NCBI GenBank assembly: GCA_037044905.1
Contig: JBAOKB010000051.1
Coordinates: forward strand, 1-64,000
From: Hortaea werneckii
Lineage: Eukaryota; Ascomycota; Dothideomycetes; Mycosphaerellales; Teratosphaeriaceae
Direction of reading: 5' to 3'
Length of the DNA: 64,000 bases
Shown here: piece after piece, positions 42,564 through 52,888 of the stretch
Position numbering within the stretch: the first letter of the stretch is position 1
Layout of the letters: each line of letters starts with the position of its first letter
Notes under the pieces: model-generated
The model's input: only the letters and a program-made list of their open reading frames with translations
What the model was told of the DNA's origin: nothing
Database searches by the model: none
Position numbers and translations under genes: made by a program

Positions 42564-44537
42564 TCACAATGTCGACCAGCCGCCATTTGCACCTTCGGTA
42601 GAATTCGTGGGCTTGTTGACAGCATGGAACCCTCCTCCATATGCCGGCACGGATTCTCCGTACATTGGGACAAACGAGGGCGGTTGAGCTTGTGTCGGAG
42701 GAGGTGAGGCTTGGTGAAGAGTCTTGTCTGGTTCCACAAAATTCGGTTGTGTAGCAGTCGCTTCGGTCGGTCGGTCGTCAGACACTCCGTTGGCAGCAGG
42801 CGTCGGCTCTGCATCGGCAGCTTCGCTCGCAGGGGCCGGCGTGCCGTTGGAGGTGGCCTTTTCTACAGCTTCTCTGCCTTGTCTTGCTAGCTCTCTCGCC
42901 TTTTCTAGGCCTTCTTCGTCAACTCTCATCTGCTCGGCTAGCTCGCGCTCCCGTTGTTCCTCCTTCTCACCAAGCGCCTCAAGGTCTTCGAGTGGATTAC
43001 TATCCTCATCTTCGCTTTCCTCGTAGTCGTCGTGGTGATTATGCATCATTTCGCTTCCAGCACGCTCATTAGCGCCATCCATATAGCCATTTACCGATCT
43101 TTCGTAATTTGTATCATTTGGTGACGGCGCTTCCATAAGTTGATCGATTTCACCTAATTCGTCGCGCGACACATCTCGCCAGTGGCAACGAGCATGCTTT
43201 TTAGTACATCCAGCGCAAGAAGTCAGATTTTTGACGCAATCCATGCGGAGCCGTCTGCATCTATCACATGGTGGCATTACACGGGTGCCACGGGGTAGGC
43301 TGTCCATGTGTGCTTGACACAGAGGCCGAAATGGCTGGGTGCTTTCGAGTGCTGGCGGCAATGGTCGACTGAAATTGTGCTTGCTAGTACCATTCCCAGC
43401 ATTATAGGAATGTGTTCCCATACTGACAGACGGGCGCTGGGCACTGCCAGTGCTATTGCCACCGCGGCCCTGCGCATTATGATGGCCCGGGGTCGCTTCC
43501 TTGTCAGTCGCAATGTGCGCAGGCGCCGGGGAGAGAGAGGAGTCAAATCCATCAGCGCGGTCATTTTCATGCTTAGAAGTTTGCGGGTCGAACATGACGG
43601 TCGAAGGATGCCTCGAATGCGGCGGAGCAGCTGAAGCCTGATTTTGGGGCAAAGCTTCGAAGTGTCTCAACAATTCGCTTCGGACTGTGGCAAGGTCGGT
43701 GTCCGCAGATGGTTTCACGTGCGGAGTGTTTCCAGAGCTGAACCCGGACAGCGGGGCCGTTGTCGTCTGTACGGCACTGGCCTTCGCAGGTGTTCCGCTT
43801 CCGCCTTCTGCCCTGCGCTCCAAAATGGCAGATCTTCTGCCCTTCAGTCGGTGACTGAGCTGCCGTGTCCTCGCGGCTACCATGTCGGCCACATTGGTCA
43901 GCTCTTTCAGCTTTGTCTCGAGCACATCGCAGGTGCCAACCTCCTTTTCTTCATCTTCCCAAATGGGCAGCGGCGGGATCAGCTCCTGGCAGCGGCCACT
44001 GTTAATGAAGATAAAGTCCTCTTCGCTGATCTGCACGCGCAGCTGCTTCTGTGGGTAGTAAAATTGGCAAACGCGCTTGCCTTCGGAGAAAGTGCTGAGG
44101 TTGAACTGGCCGGGATGTGAGCGCGCAAACTCAATGACCTCGAGCCAGGTAATAGTGTGGCCAGTGTCGTCCGCATTGGTGACCGAGCCCTTATGATGCG
44201 ACGCGACAATCTTGGGCGGAGCGTCGAAGCAGCGTTCGAATCGCTTGATCAGGATGGGGCCAAGCGGACGTGCACCAAGGTTGGAGGCCAGGCTTTCATG
44301 GCGGTCGAGCACATTGCTGTAGGCGGAGAGGAGCTGGACCAGGTTGGGTAGGGTGTCTTCCTTGGTCAGCAACGGCAGGTCGTCGTGGGTGTGACGGGCC
44401 AGGTAGTTGATGCTGAGTTGGTTGCCGGTCTTGCTGGCCTTGGCGGCGGGCGCCGAAGGGGTCGAGGCGGAATCTTCCCGCTTGCGTTTGGCGGCGGCGG
44501 CGGTGGTGGAGGTGTCGGACGGGGTCAGCGGCTCCAT
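42564..44537 (-). CDS. Zn2Cys6-cluster protein with central zinc cluster
   Basis: Single exon, 657 residues. The N-terminus is Ser/Ala/Lys-rich with the possible nuclear signal AAKRKRED. Then comes a globular-looking part (residues 45-210) with NYLARHTHDD, LGPILIKRFERCFDAPPK, ITWLEVIEFARSHP and RVCQFYYPQKQLRVQISEED. The binuclear cluster is in the middle: six Cys at 424-451 (PPCDRCRRLRMDC... CAGC... C, spacing 2-6-6-2-6). A Glu/Arg-rich coiled-coil-like segment (LEALGEKEEQRERELAEQM) and a Pro/Gln-rich tail follow. No fungal_trans domain is visible, unlike the regulator near 9 kb. Central placement of the cluster is less common than N-terminal. Targets unknown. Divergent from LSM7. Confidence 0.85.
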   Translation of the reverse strand: MEPLTPSDTSTTAAAAKRKREDSASTPSAPAAKASKTGNQLSINYLARHTHDDLPLLTKEDTLPNLVQLLSAYSNVLDRHESLASNLGARPLGPILIKRFERCFDAPPKIVASHHKGSVTNADDTGHTITWLEVIEFARSHPGQFNLSTFSEGKRVCQFYYPQKQLRVQISEEDFIFINSGRCQELIPPLPIWEDEEKEVGTCDVLETKLKELTNVADMVAARTRQLSHRLKGRRSAILERRAEGGSGTPAKASAVQTTTAPLSGFSSGNTPHVKPSADTDLATVRSELLRHFEALPQNQASAAPPHSRHPSTVMFDPQTSKHENDRADGFDSSLSPAPAHIATDKEATPGHHNAQGRGGNSTGSAQRPSVSMGTHSYNAGNGTSKHNFSRPLPPALESTQPFRPLCQAHMDSLPRGTRVMPPCDRCRRLRMDCVKNLTSCAGCTKKHARCHWRDVSRDELGEIDQLMEAPSPNDTNYERSVNGYMDGANERAGSEMMHNHHDDYEESEDEDSNPLEDLEALGEKEEQRERELAEQMRVDEEGLEKARELARQGREAVEKATSNGTPAPASEAADAEPTPAANGVSDDRPTEATATQPNFVEPDKTLHQASPPPTQAQPPSFVPMYGESVPAYGGGFHAVNKPTNSTEGANGGWSTL

Positions 44538-45281
44538 CGCGACGACCTGCGGAGGCAGAGCGGGGATGATGGGGGAGGTGAAGGAAGGGGAGAGGAGAGG
44601 GTCAGGAGTGGGCAGGATGGGCGAAGGAGAGCAGCGGAGTGGAAGGACAGATTAGTGCCTCTCCGCCGCCCGAGCGGCCGCCAACGGGAACAGGTCGGCG
44701 TGGGTGCGCTGAGAACCCCTCTCTTCTGCTGCGCGGCTGCGCCTGGCGGGATGGGGCGCCTCCGCCTGGTCTCCGCCTCGCCAACGCGCATCGTCATCAT
44801 TCGGGACCGGCGGCGCGGGTGCCTGAGGACGGCGCCAGTCCTGTACACCTGCACCCGCCGCGTTGGCCGAGGACCAGGCGGTCGACGGGATGAGAAGAGG
44901 ATAGCCTCACCTACCTGGGTACAGGACGTTCCCAATGGGTGCCCGAGTCGGCATTTTTACTTCCTGCATCTGCCACCTAAGGCCTGTGGGCGCCCGGCGG
45001 CTGTGCCCAGGTGGACGCGCCCAGTGCCGGGGGTGAAGGAGCGGCCGAGAAGGCGCAGCTTCAGCTTCCACTTCCACGTCCGGTGCACCTCCCCCAACTC
45101 CCCTCTCCCACGCTCGGACCATCGCTGTTGCCCCGAGCTCCACCGGCCGCTCCCCGCTAGCCCCGAAAAGTTTGGCGCGGCCGGAAGCACCTGCAGTGAT
45201 GGCAAAGGGCATAATCCCGCCCGCTGCCCAGTGATTCAAACGGAAGAACTGACGGTAGCCATTACTCCTCAGCCTGATCTC
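44538..45281. other. Divergent promoter, Zn2Cys6 gene and LSM7
   Basis: About 740 bp, GC-rich. A long plus-strand open frame runs through it into LSM7 but is composed of Arg/Gly-rich read-through of GC-rich DNA. No TATA box recognised. Confidence 0.5.
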
Positions 45282-45788
45282 ATGTCGGAACGGGGCAATT
45301 TCAGAGGCGGCCGTGGTGCTCGCGGCGATCGGGGTGGCCGAGGTGGCGGTGAGCGCGGCGGCCGTGGCGGAAGCCATGCCCAGGGCGGCGACAAGAAGAA
45401 GGAGAACATCCTCAACCTGGACAAGTATATGGATAAGGAAATCACCGTCAAGTTCAATGGCGGCCGCGAAGGTAAATGAATCCTGCGGTCCAAGCTCATC
45501 GTCAATGAATCATTGCTAATACATGCACAAGTCACTGGCACCCTGAAAGGATACGACCAACTGATGAACCTTGTTCTGGACAGCGTGAAGGAGATCACAA
45601 GAGGTCGGTACCATTCGACAACTAGCTGACGATCGAATACTGATTCCCATGCAGATGACGAGGGCAACACGAGCTCTCGCAACCTGGGCTTGCTTGTGGC
45701 GAGAGGCACTCTCCTTGTCTTGATCTCCCCTGTGGATGGCAGTGAGGAGATCGAGAATCCGTTCGTACAGGCCGAGGACGACGAGTAA
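45282..45788 (+). CDS. LSM7: U6 snRNA-associated Sm-like protein Lsm7
   Basis: Subunit of the Lsm2-8 ring (U6 snRNA, splicing) and Lsm1-7 ring (mRNA decay). Three exons, 45282-45471, 45532-45603 and 45655-45788, with introns of 60 and 51 nt, give 131 residues. The Sm1 motif is ILNLDKYMDKEITVKFNGGRE-VTGTLKGYDQLMNLVLD, continued by the Sm2 motif RNLGLLVARGTLLVLISP. The N-terminus has an RGG-rich extension of about 38 residues (RGGRGARGDRGGRGGGERGG) that could be arginine-methylated or bind RNA; yeast Lsm7 has a shorter N-terminus. The C-terminus is acidic (FVQAEDDE). Very clear assignment. Confidence 0.95.
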
Positions 45789-46619
45789 ACGCGATAGGTG
45801 CGAACAACGTCGACAGAGAAGGGCAGGAGGTCAGATGAAGACTCGCCCCGATGCGAAAGGCCATAGACAGCCTGTCTGTCCGCACCGCCAAAGGCAGCTG
45901 GTTCGACGGTCGAACAGACGACTAAATGTGATGAGCGCTGCTACGAGTTCGATACAGGTTTGGAGTAACGATAAGCTGTACAAAAGTAGCGAGAGACGTC
46001 GACTCAGTCGCGTCCATGTGTTATCACGCCAGGAACAGCATCGTATAAAAGATGGCATGGACTGGGAAATTCAGCATTAGTCCTTTACTCCAAAGGATCC
46101 AGCAGCAATGCGCACCACGATCATATGCACGACTGACAATCGGATGCTCGTTTCGAATCTCTCATGACGCATTCTCGTTAATCCTTATTGCCCTGCAAAA
46201 ATCTCATTCGTTTTGGCAAGATCTAATTGACTTGGCACAGGATCTGGTGGTGACACGGACAACAGATAATGATATGCTGGCTCTGCCCCGGATTAGGTGC
46301 ACTTTGCAGGCGAGTGCTTCTGCCGGAACGATTTCTGGAAAACAGAAGCCCTATAAAAGGCGCATGTACTACGCAAGGACTACATTTTGAGTACGCGCGA
46401 CTGGGCGACACAATCTCAGGCGTATATCACGGTATTCGAACGAAGTGAGCAGTTAAGAAGTCCAGCTTTCGGTTATCGGCACCCGAACCCCGCCGATGTA
46501 GGAGCCGCGCGGACGATCATGAAGCATGGGACTTGGCCGCCCGGCCAATGTGCATTCTTAAATAGATAATCGTTTCTCAACACCGGACTTCAACTAAGCT
46601 GTTGCTTTATCGAAGTGCT
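45789..46619. other. LSM7 3' end and MFS promoter
   Basis: About 830 bp. Includes a consensus TATA box at 46352-46359. Nothing else recognised. Confidence 0.5.
46352..46359 (+). promoter_or_regulatory. TATA box upstream of the DHA1 transporter
   Basis: TATAAAAG, a full consensus, 260 bp before the transporter ATG. This implies a 5' leader of roughly 200-230 nt. Confidence 0.45.
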
Positions 46620-48474
46620 ATGCGTTCTCACTCTAGCGAAGAATTGCAAGAAATTCATCACACGGATAGAACATCTTTGGAATTTTCACCTGACACTGAA
46701 GATGGGGATCGATCGTCTTTACACAACGAGCAACGAATACGTCCAACAGGACAAGAAACCTTGGGCGGGACTATAGCAGCTAAGCAGCCAGCGCAAAGCA
46801 CTAGAGATGCCTCCGGACTATCACTACAACGAACTGTATCGACAGGCCCACCATATACGATTTTCGATGGACACACGAAAGCCTTTATCATTTTATCAGT
46901 CTCCATCTCCGCCCTAATCTCACCATTCGGCGCAACAACTTTCTACCCGGCACTGAATGACCTTGCCCGAGACCTCCATGTCACACCTTCACTCATTAAC
47001 CTATCATTAACAACGTACATGGTATGTGTGCCTGTGAAGAAGATGATACGCCCCCGTTGACCTCTCTAACCATCAGATTGCCCAAGCAATCGCCCCGGCC
47101 ATAATCGCCGGCATGTCCGACAATAGTGGTCGCCGGCTCTCCTTCATAATCTGCTTCATTATTTTCTGCGTCGCCAACATCGGACTGGCGTTGCAGACGA
47201 ACTACGCCGCACTTCTGATTCTGAGAATGGTCCAAGCATTTGGCTGTTCCGCTGCGATAGCGCTGTCGACTGCGGTCGTTGCAGATATAGCGACCAGCGC
47301 AGAGAGAGGTAGGTATATGGGCTATGCGACCGCGGGCTTGCTATTAGGTCCAGCTTTTGGCCCTACGATAGGAGGTCTCTTTGCAGAATACCTCGGCTGG
47401 CGCTGGACCTTCTGGTTCTTAGCGATCTTCTCAGGGGTACTACTTGCCATCTTCGGTCTGTTTTTCCCAGAGACTTGTCGGAATGTCGTTGGAAACGGCT
47501 CTGTGCCTGCGAAAGGCATCAATCAGTCTCTGCTTGGGTATCTGCAGCAGCGAAGACATGCGCGACAGGCTGCACGGGATGGTGATGATGATCAACAGTC
47601 CGTCCATTCGTCGGTGCATCAGAAGAAGAAAGTCCCATTCCCCAATCCCTTAGCTACACTCAAGCTGCTAGGCGACAAAGAGACCTGTATCGTCCTCCTC
47701 TACAACGGCCTCTTCTTCACCGGCATGATGGTCGCCACAGCCGTGATCCCCGAACTCTTCGCAACGATCTACGACCTAAGCACCCTCTACGTCGGCCTCT
47801 GCTACATCGCCATGGGAGTCGGGAGTCTCACCTCCGCACTAACCATGGGCCACGTAGTAGACTGGAATTTCCGCCGGCACGCCCGCAAACTCGGCATCCC
47901 CCTGACGAAAGGCAAACAACAAGACCTCAGCGACTTCCCGATCGAGCGCGTGCGCTTCGAAGTCATCCTCCCGGGTCACATCATCGGCACCCTCGCCTTC
48001 ATCGTCTTCGGCTGGACCTTGAAATTCCAGACCTCCCTCGCGGGACCGGAAATAGCGCTGTATTTCATCGGGCTCGGCGTCTCCACCGCGTTCAACATCA
48101 CTAATACCCTGCTTATCGACCTGCACCGCGACCGGCCCGCGACAGCGACCGCAGCCGTGAACTTCGTGCGCTGTCTCATGTCAGCTGGGGGCGCTGCGGC
48201 GATTATCCCTATGTGCGACGCTATGACGCCCGGGTGGGCGTTTACGTTCATTGCGTTAGTGTATGTAGTGTTGATTTCGGTGATCTTTCTGCTTATGGCG
48301 AAGGGGCAGAAGTGGAGGAATGAGGCGAGGGAGAAGCGGGTAAGGAAGGCGGAGGAGTTGGAAGCGAGGGCTTTGGCCGATGTGGAGGGAAGTCCGCGTG
48401 GGGTTAGTTGTGGTGGTGGGGATGACGGGTCGTCGTCTGGTGGAGTGGCGCAGGAGACAGGTAAAGCTAGATGA
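46620..48474 (+). CDS. MFS transporter, DHA1 multidrug/Qdr type
   Basis: Proton-coupled exporter of the DHA1 group. Exons 46620-47021 and 47077-48474, intron 55 nt; 599 residues. The hydrophilic N-terminus (about 85 residues) is followed by FIILSVSISALISPFGATTFYPAL, the splice junction INLSLTTYM-IAQAIAPAI, motif A GMSDNSGRR between segments 2 and 3, RMVQAFGCSAAIALSTAVVAD, the motif C-like GLLLGPAFGPTIGG and EYLGWRWTFWFLAIFSG, then a cytoplasmic loop and segments 7-12. The Gly/Ser-rich C-terminal tail is long. The family includes quinidine-resistance and secondary-metabolite exporters. Its tail-to-tail position with the P450, 156 bp apart, suggests functional association, which is inference. 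Confidence 0.88.
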
Positions 48475-48630
48475 AATCAATTTGAATCGTGATTCCATTC
48501 TTGAAAACAATGGAGAAACAAATTGGCCTAGTAGAGCTTCTTTTCATTGGACTGCAGTATTTTCTTCCCAATTTCGTACTAAGCACAGGCCGTAATCGCT
48601 TCTCCGGACGGATCTACAACAAGGACTGGG

Positions 48631-50274
48631 CTACTCCTCAAATGGCGAGAACCGTGCCAACCATTCCATAGCCTCTCTCTGCTGCAGCTCAAGAATCTTT
48701 CGTCGCCCCTCACTTCTAACCCTGATAAGACACTCGAACTTCTGGGGGCGTACATTAAACCCATCAGTATATGCAAAGATATCATACTCCCGTCCTTCGA
48801 TCGGCAAGATATCATAAGCCCAGATGAGTTTTGCGAGAGCGATGAAAAGACTATTATTCGCCAGGTCCGCGCCCGGACAAATTCTCCTCCCCCATCCGAA
48901 AGAGCTATGTCCAGCTTTCGCAGGATGCACTTTGCTGCCTTCGTAGAGCTGCTTGTTGAATCCCATAGCTTCTCGTTCGGAGGCGGATAAGAATCGAACA
49001 GGATCGAAGTGATGCGGATCTGGGTAGTAATCTTCATTGAGATTTATCGCCCAACTGTTCCCGAGGACTGTGGTTTCAGCTGGGATGTGATAGCCATTGT
49101 AAACGTCTGATTCGGTCGTAGCATGCGGAGTACCACCAAGGACAGCAACAGGACGCCAGCGTAGAGTCTCCTTGCAAAGCGCTCTGATATATGGAAGGCG
49201 TGGCTCGTCTTCAAAGGTCGGCGCTCGATCGTATCCTATTACTGAGTCCAGCTCGGCTTGTGCGATCTTCAGGACGTCAGGATGAGTGACCAGAGCTAAG
49301 AATGCCGAGCACAGAGTCGAAGCTGTGGTGTCTGAGCCTGCGCCGAATAATGAAGCGGGCACATACGAGAAGTGTTTTTCGCTGAGCGGTAACGGCTCTT
49401 TCTCCTTTAGCTCAAGCAACATCTTGCAGAGACTATCAGGCACGGCTTCCGTCTGCCCTTGCGCTTTACTCGCTGCAAGTTCTCTTTTGACCATTTCCAC
49501 AAGCGCAACATTGGCTTGTCCTTCCTCGTCTCCCATCGCCTGGACCTCTCGCTTCCAAGGCACAAGCGCAGCAGGAACCTTAGCCAGCAGTGGAAAAGTC
49601 TCAGCGAGGTACTTGCCAGGAACATTCAAGCTCGCCATATTACGCATGAACCGAAAACGATCATGGATCACCTTAGCATTCAGCGAGTCGATCCGATGTC
49701 CATAAGCCACGCAAAAGACCACACTACTCGTGAACCTCTCCAGCTCCTTTTCCCACCCTTCCAGATTCCCAAGGAGCGCATAGCAAAGCCTACTAGCCTC
49801 CGCCTCCTGAGTAGGCTTATACAATCTCAACGCCCTTGGGTTCAATGCCTGGTGGAGTAGTTTCCGCCTTGCACTCCAGGCTTTGCCGTAAGGTTGCGTC
49901 AGGATAGAGCTGTTCCCGTTATAGACTTCGCCCATGACGACCATTCGCGGCCGGGAACTGTACTTGTTGCTACGCTTTTCCATCAGGTCCACGGCGACAT
50001 GTGGGTCGGAGATGACTAGTGTGGGTTTTCGTCCGATCCAGAGCGTAAAAATTGGACCGTATTTGTCTGCCCATTTCTGGAATTGGATCCAGGGTTTTGT
50101 TTTGGGGATGTCAAACTTGTTGCCGATGAATGGCAATGGGGTTGGGCCGGGTGGCAATCGCAGCCATGTGATAATATCTTGCGCGAGAATTGCTGCTGGT
50201 ACGACTATCAGTGCAGCAGCGAAGAGTAGTAGAGAATGAAGCGTCAAGTACGAGGAGATAATGCTTGGAGACAT
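48631..50274 (-). CDS. Cytochrome P450 monooxygenase (E-class, group I-like)
   Basis: Membrane-anchored haem monooxygenase, single exon, 547 residues. An N-terminal hydrophobic anchor (residues 8-32) is followed by the Pro-rich hinge LPPGPTPLPFIGN. The helix I oxygen-binding motif AGSDTTAS is at about 315, ExxR in KETLRW, and the haem loop FGWGRRICPG with Cys466. The pattern resembles OrdA/CYP2-like fungal P450s that act on polyketides or xenobiotics, but the substrate cannot be read. It is adjacent to a multidrug-type transporter and within 4 kb of an FAD monooxygenase. A TATA-like TATAAT lies about 57 bp upstream. All expected motifs are present and intact. Confidence 0.93.
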   Translation of the reverse strand: MSPSIISSYLTLHSLLLFAAALIVVPAAILAQDIITWLRLPPGPTPLPFIGNKFDIPKTKPWIQFQKWADKYGPIFTLWIGRKPTLVISDPHVAVDLMEKRSNKYSSRPRMVVMGEVYNGNSSILTQPYGKAWSARRKLLHQALNPRALRLYKPTQEAEASRLCYALLGNLEGWEKELERFTSSVVFCVAYGHRIDSLNAKVIHDRFRFMRNMASLNVPGKYLAETFPLLAKVPAALVPWKREVQAMGDEEGQANVALVEMVKRELAASKAQGQTEAVPDSLCKMLLELKEKEPLPLSEKHFSYVPASLFGAGSDTTASTLCSAFLALVTHPDVLKIAQAELDSVIGYDRAPTFEDEPRLPYIRALCKETLRWRPVAVLGGTPHATTESDVYNGYHIPAETTVLGNSWAINLNEDYYPDPHHFDPVRFLSASEREAMGFNKQLYEGSKVHPAKAGHSSFGWGRRICPGADLANNSLFIALAKLIWAYDILPIEGREYDIFAYTDGFNVRPQKFECLIRVRSEGRRKILELQQREAMEWLARFSPFEE

Positions 50275-50814
50275 GGCCTGCTTGTTATTGGAGTCTTCAC
50301 TTTCGGTTTTGAGGACTTGATCGACCTGATATTATAATGCCAGAGGTATTCACATTCTAGTGTTGCATCCGCCATGTGCTCGGCAGTTCTTGCAGTACCA
50401 TTGCCGAGTCATGCATTCCAATTGAATTGCAGACTGTTGCATTAGCTGGAGTGGGTTGGACGGCATAAGAGCTAAGGTCAGCTTCTCCGCATTCGTATGT
50501 ACTCTGTCGGCAAAAACGGGTTTCGTACCTACCGAAGTCGGACACACGTCCGTCTCCCGAAGGCAGGACGAATTTGAAAAATAAGATTTGGTTGAAGATA
50601 TATATGTTCTCAGCAAAGTGATATGTAAATTCTTCAGGCCGTTAGTACCATAGCTGAAACTTCTTCTGTTCGAAGTCTCATGATCCCTCCTGTACTGATA
50701 GTAAAGACTGACCCAATCCATCCTCCCAGAAGCACACATCCCAGACCTGCAGTCGGTACCAAAGATGAGCAATCGTCTACTCGTCAATGTAGTAGATCAA
50801 ATCATTCGACGTGT
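50275..50814. other. P450 promoter and downstream gene 3' end
   Basis: About 540 bp. Contains the TATA-like element at 50331-50336; nothing else recognised. Confidence 0.5.
50331..50336 (-). promoter_or_regulatory. TATA-like box of the P450 gene
   Basis: Reads TATAAT on the minus strand, 57 bp before the P450 ATG. Confidence 0.4.
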
Positions 50815-52215
50815 TCACTCATCCTCCCATAATTTGTCCTCCTCATCTTCAACCTCGATGGACCTTTTGACGCCTTTCAGGAGGCGATCGTCGGTGGTCG
50901 ATATCCCATCTTCATACCCTGTTGCAGGATTTGTGCGTGACTCCGGTGCTACACTTTCCCTCATTGCTCGTTTCAGGGCTTCCTCATCAGAAAGTCCCAT
51001 GTTGTAGTCCTCGCTATCCACCTCAGTCGCCGCCCGCCTATCCGCGAAAGGACTTGCTGACATATATCCAGTAATCGCAGGCTCGCTCCTGGGGTGGGAC
51101 ATCGGGCGAAGACCTGAGTTGCTGGTTGTAGCCCCTTCTACGTCTCCCCATCTACTGAATGGGCGAAAGTCCTGGTGTGGAGAATGCGAGGCATTGCGCT
51201 CCTGTCCTGTTCCCTCGGGAGAAGAGAAGCGGATCGAGGAATAAGTCCGTGACCTGCTTCTGTCTCCTGGATTCTCACTTGGGCGACGACTAGAAACATA
51301 GTCATCTTCGTACTCTGTGGTCTCGGTATGAGCGGTTGTAAAGTTGTTTGAATGTTGGTTGTTGATACCGCTGCTGGGATTACCCGTGAAAGGTTGGGGG
51401 TTATTTCCAACACTGCTTCCTAACCCTCCGCTCATCAAGGAAACGGAAGTTTGACGTCGCGTGTGATGTCTGACACTGTCCTCAGCGTCGAAAGACTGAG
51501 TAGCGTTGTCCTCTTGATCACGCTGGGCTCCAAAATTGGCTTTTGCAACTTTGGCTTGTTTGGATTGGGTCTCTCGTTTGCGTTTATTCGAGATATTGCT
51601 AGAGCGTCCAGTGCCAGAATTGCCTGCAGAGGCATTCTTCTTTGCATTTGGCGGTGGTGGAGGTGCCATCTCCGAGTCAGCTCGCAATCGAGATGCTTGT
51701 CCAATGTTGCTTTCAAAGCCGGAGTCCTCAGACACAACCTCTTCCTGCTCTGGCTCAGCCGTAGCCGTAGCTGCAGCACCTGCCGAAGATCTTGCTCGCC
51801 TGTTGCATTTCTTGTACAACTTAGCTGCTTCAAAAAACTTGTACCATCTTGTGTCATGTAGCCGATGGAGGTCTTTCTCCATAGCTCTCTCCTCACGACG
51901 CTTGTCTGTGCTCAGATACTTGTATGCATCAGCCATGAATTGCTTTTGCAAAGCCAACTTCTCCTTCTTTTCTGCTGCTTGAAAAGTCTTCCAGTCAAAC
52001 GGAGGAAACCACGCAACTTCGCCGGTCATCGGTTCTCGATAGCCAGGATCCCCGGCAGAGAGTTTGTAAAGGCCTATTTCTGCGCCGCCATTGCCATCAT
52101 AAACAGGAGCATCTCCGTCTTCAGAGGCAATAGGCTCGTACCATACGGGCGACCAGTCGCAAAGTCGCCATCCCACCAGGAGGCGTTGCTGGTCAAAGAC
52201 GATTGCCTTGTCCAT
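50815..52215 (-). CDS. Unrecognised protein with UIM-like motifs
   Basis: Product of 466 residues from the ATG at 52215. I do not recognise the family. The first 140 residues look folded (LLVGWRLCDWSPVWYEPIAS, EVAWFPPFDWKTFQAAEKKE, ADAYKYLSTDKRREERAMEK, DTRWYKFFEAAKLYKKC). The middle is low-complexity Ser/Asn/Thr-rich with a basic patch NKRKRETQSKQAKVAKA that may be a nuclear signal. Near the C-terminus SDEEALKRAMRESV (residues 409-422) fits the ubiquitin-interacting motif pattern (acidic patch, Leu, Ala, Ser), and TDDRLLKGVKRSIE repeats the pattern with Gly for Ala. The in-frame codons before 52215 extend only 16 residues to a stop and have no ATG; an upstream exon is possible. Role in ubiquitin binding is inference. 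Confidence 0.6.
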   Translation of the reverse strand: MDKAIVFDQQRLLVGWRLCDWSPVWYEPIASEDGDAPVYDGNGGAEIGLYKLSAGDPGYREPMTGEVAWFPPFDWKTFQAAEKKEKLALQKQFMADAYKYLSTDKRREERAMEKDLHRLHDTRWYKFFEAAKLYKKCNRRARSSAGAAATATAEPEQEEVVSEDSGFESNIGQASRLRADSEMAPPPPPNAKKNASAGNSGTGRSSNISNKRKRETQSKQAKVAKANFGAQRDQEDNATQSFDAEDSVRHHTRRQTSVSLMSGGLGSSVGNNPQPFTGNPSSGINNQHSNNFTTAHTETTEYEDDYVSSRRPSENPGDRSRSRTYSSIRFSSPEGTGQERNASHSPHQDFRPFSRWGDVEGATTSNSGLRPMSHPRSEPAITGYMSASPFADRRAATEVDSEDYNMGLSDEEALKRAMRESVAPESRTNPATGYEDGISTTDDRLLKGVKRSIEVEDEEDKLWEDE

Positions 52216-52888
52216 TACTTCAGATCGTGTCCGAAAGGCTGTTCCGACAGGAGCTTTGTGCAATTAGTTGGATGCGTGCCGACCTGGAAACACGATTCGC
52301 AGGACGTTCAGCGCGAAATTGGCAATTCTTTCGATGTCGGCTCTTCCAATCGCACTGAAACGGAATCCAATAAGCGCTGGATTGCTCACCCAGGTAACGT
52401 GAGCAGAATGCCTTCTTTTGTCGTCGACAGATTGTCTCACTAAACTCGTGGTATGCTGTTGAAGTGTAGTCCGCAGGTGAGCAAGAATGAGCAGTCAGAT
52501 CAACTCACTGCTTCGGAGTGGTTTGGACGAAGCCGAGAGACAGTGGCGGACGATCTTCCACGCCAACTAGAGTGTTGTTGTGAGAGAGTAAGGTTGATGA
52601 AAGGTCAGAGAGAGGATCCGATAGAAAGTCGAAGAGAAAGTCAAAGAAAGTCAGAAAGAAGGTTGAGGAGAAGATCAGAGTGAAGGAACAATCCTCGGAT
52701 GACACTTGTCACCTTCAATGAGTGAAGTGGAGGTGTATGGAAAAAGCACATGAAGATGCTCGATGGAAAGTGGGAGCATGTGCCAAAGGGTAAATTGATT
52801 TCCTACACTTGCGCTCTGAACAGATCGAAAGTGAAGCGTCGTATGAACCTCCCAGACTCCCTGCGTGTCAGGCAAGCTGCGAAAGGTA
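52216..52888. other. Promoter of the UIM-like gene, monooxygenase 3' end
   Basis: About 670 bp. Includes imperfect AGAAAGTC repeats (52623-52652) in a purine-rich stretch. A hidden first exon of the UIM-like gene could lie between 52270 and 52450. Confidence 0.45.

Noticed and set aside
44385..45281. Long plus-strand open frame running into LSM7, Arg/Gly-rich
   Set aside because: It is antisense to the start of the Zn2Cys6 gene and GC-rich promoter; composition is not protein-like and the LSM7 start at 45282 explains the conserved part.
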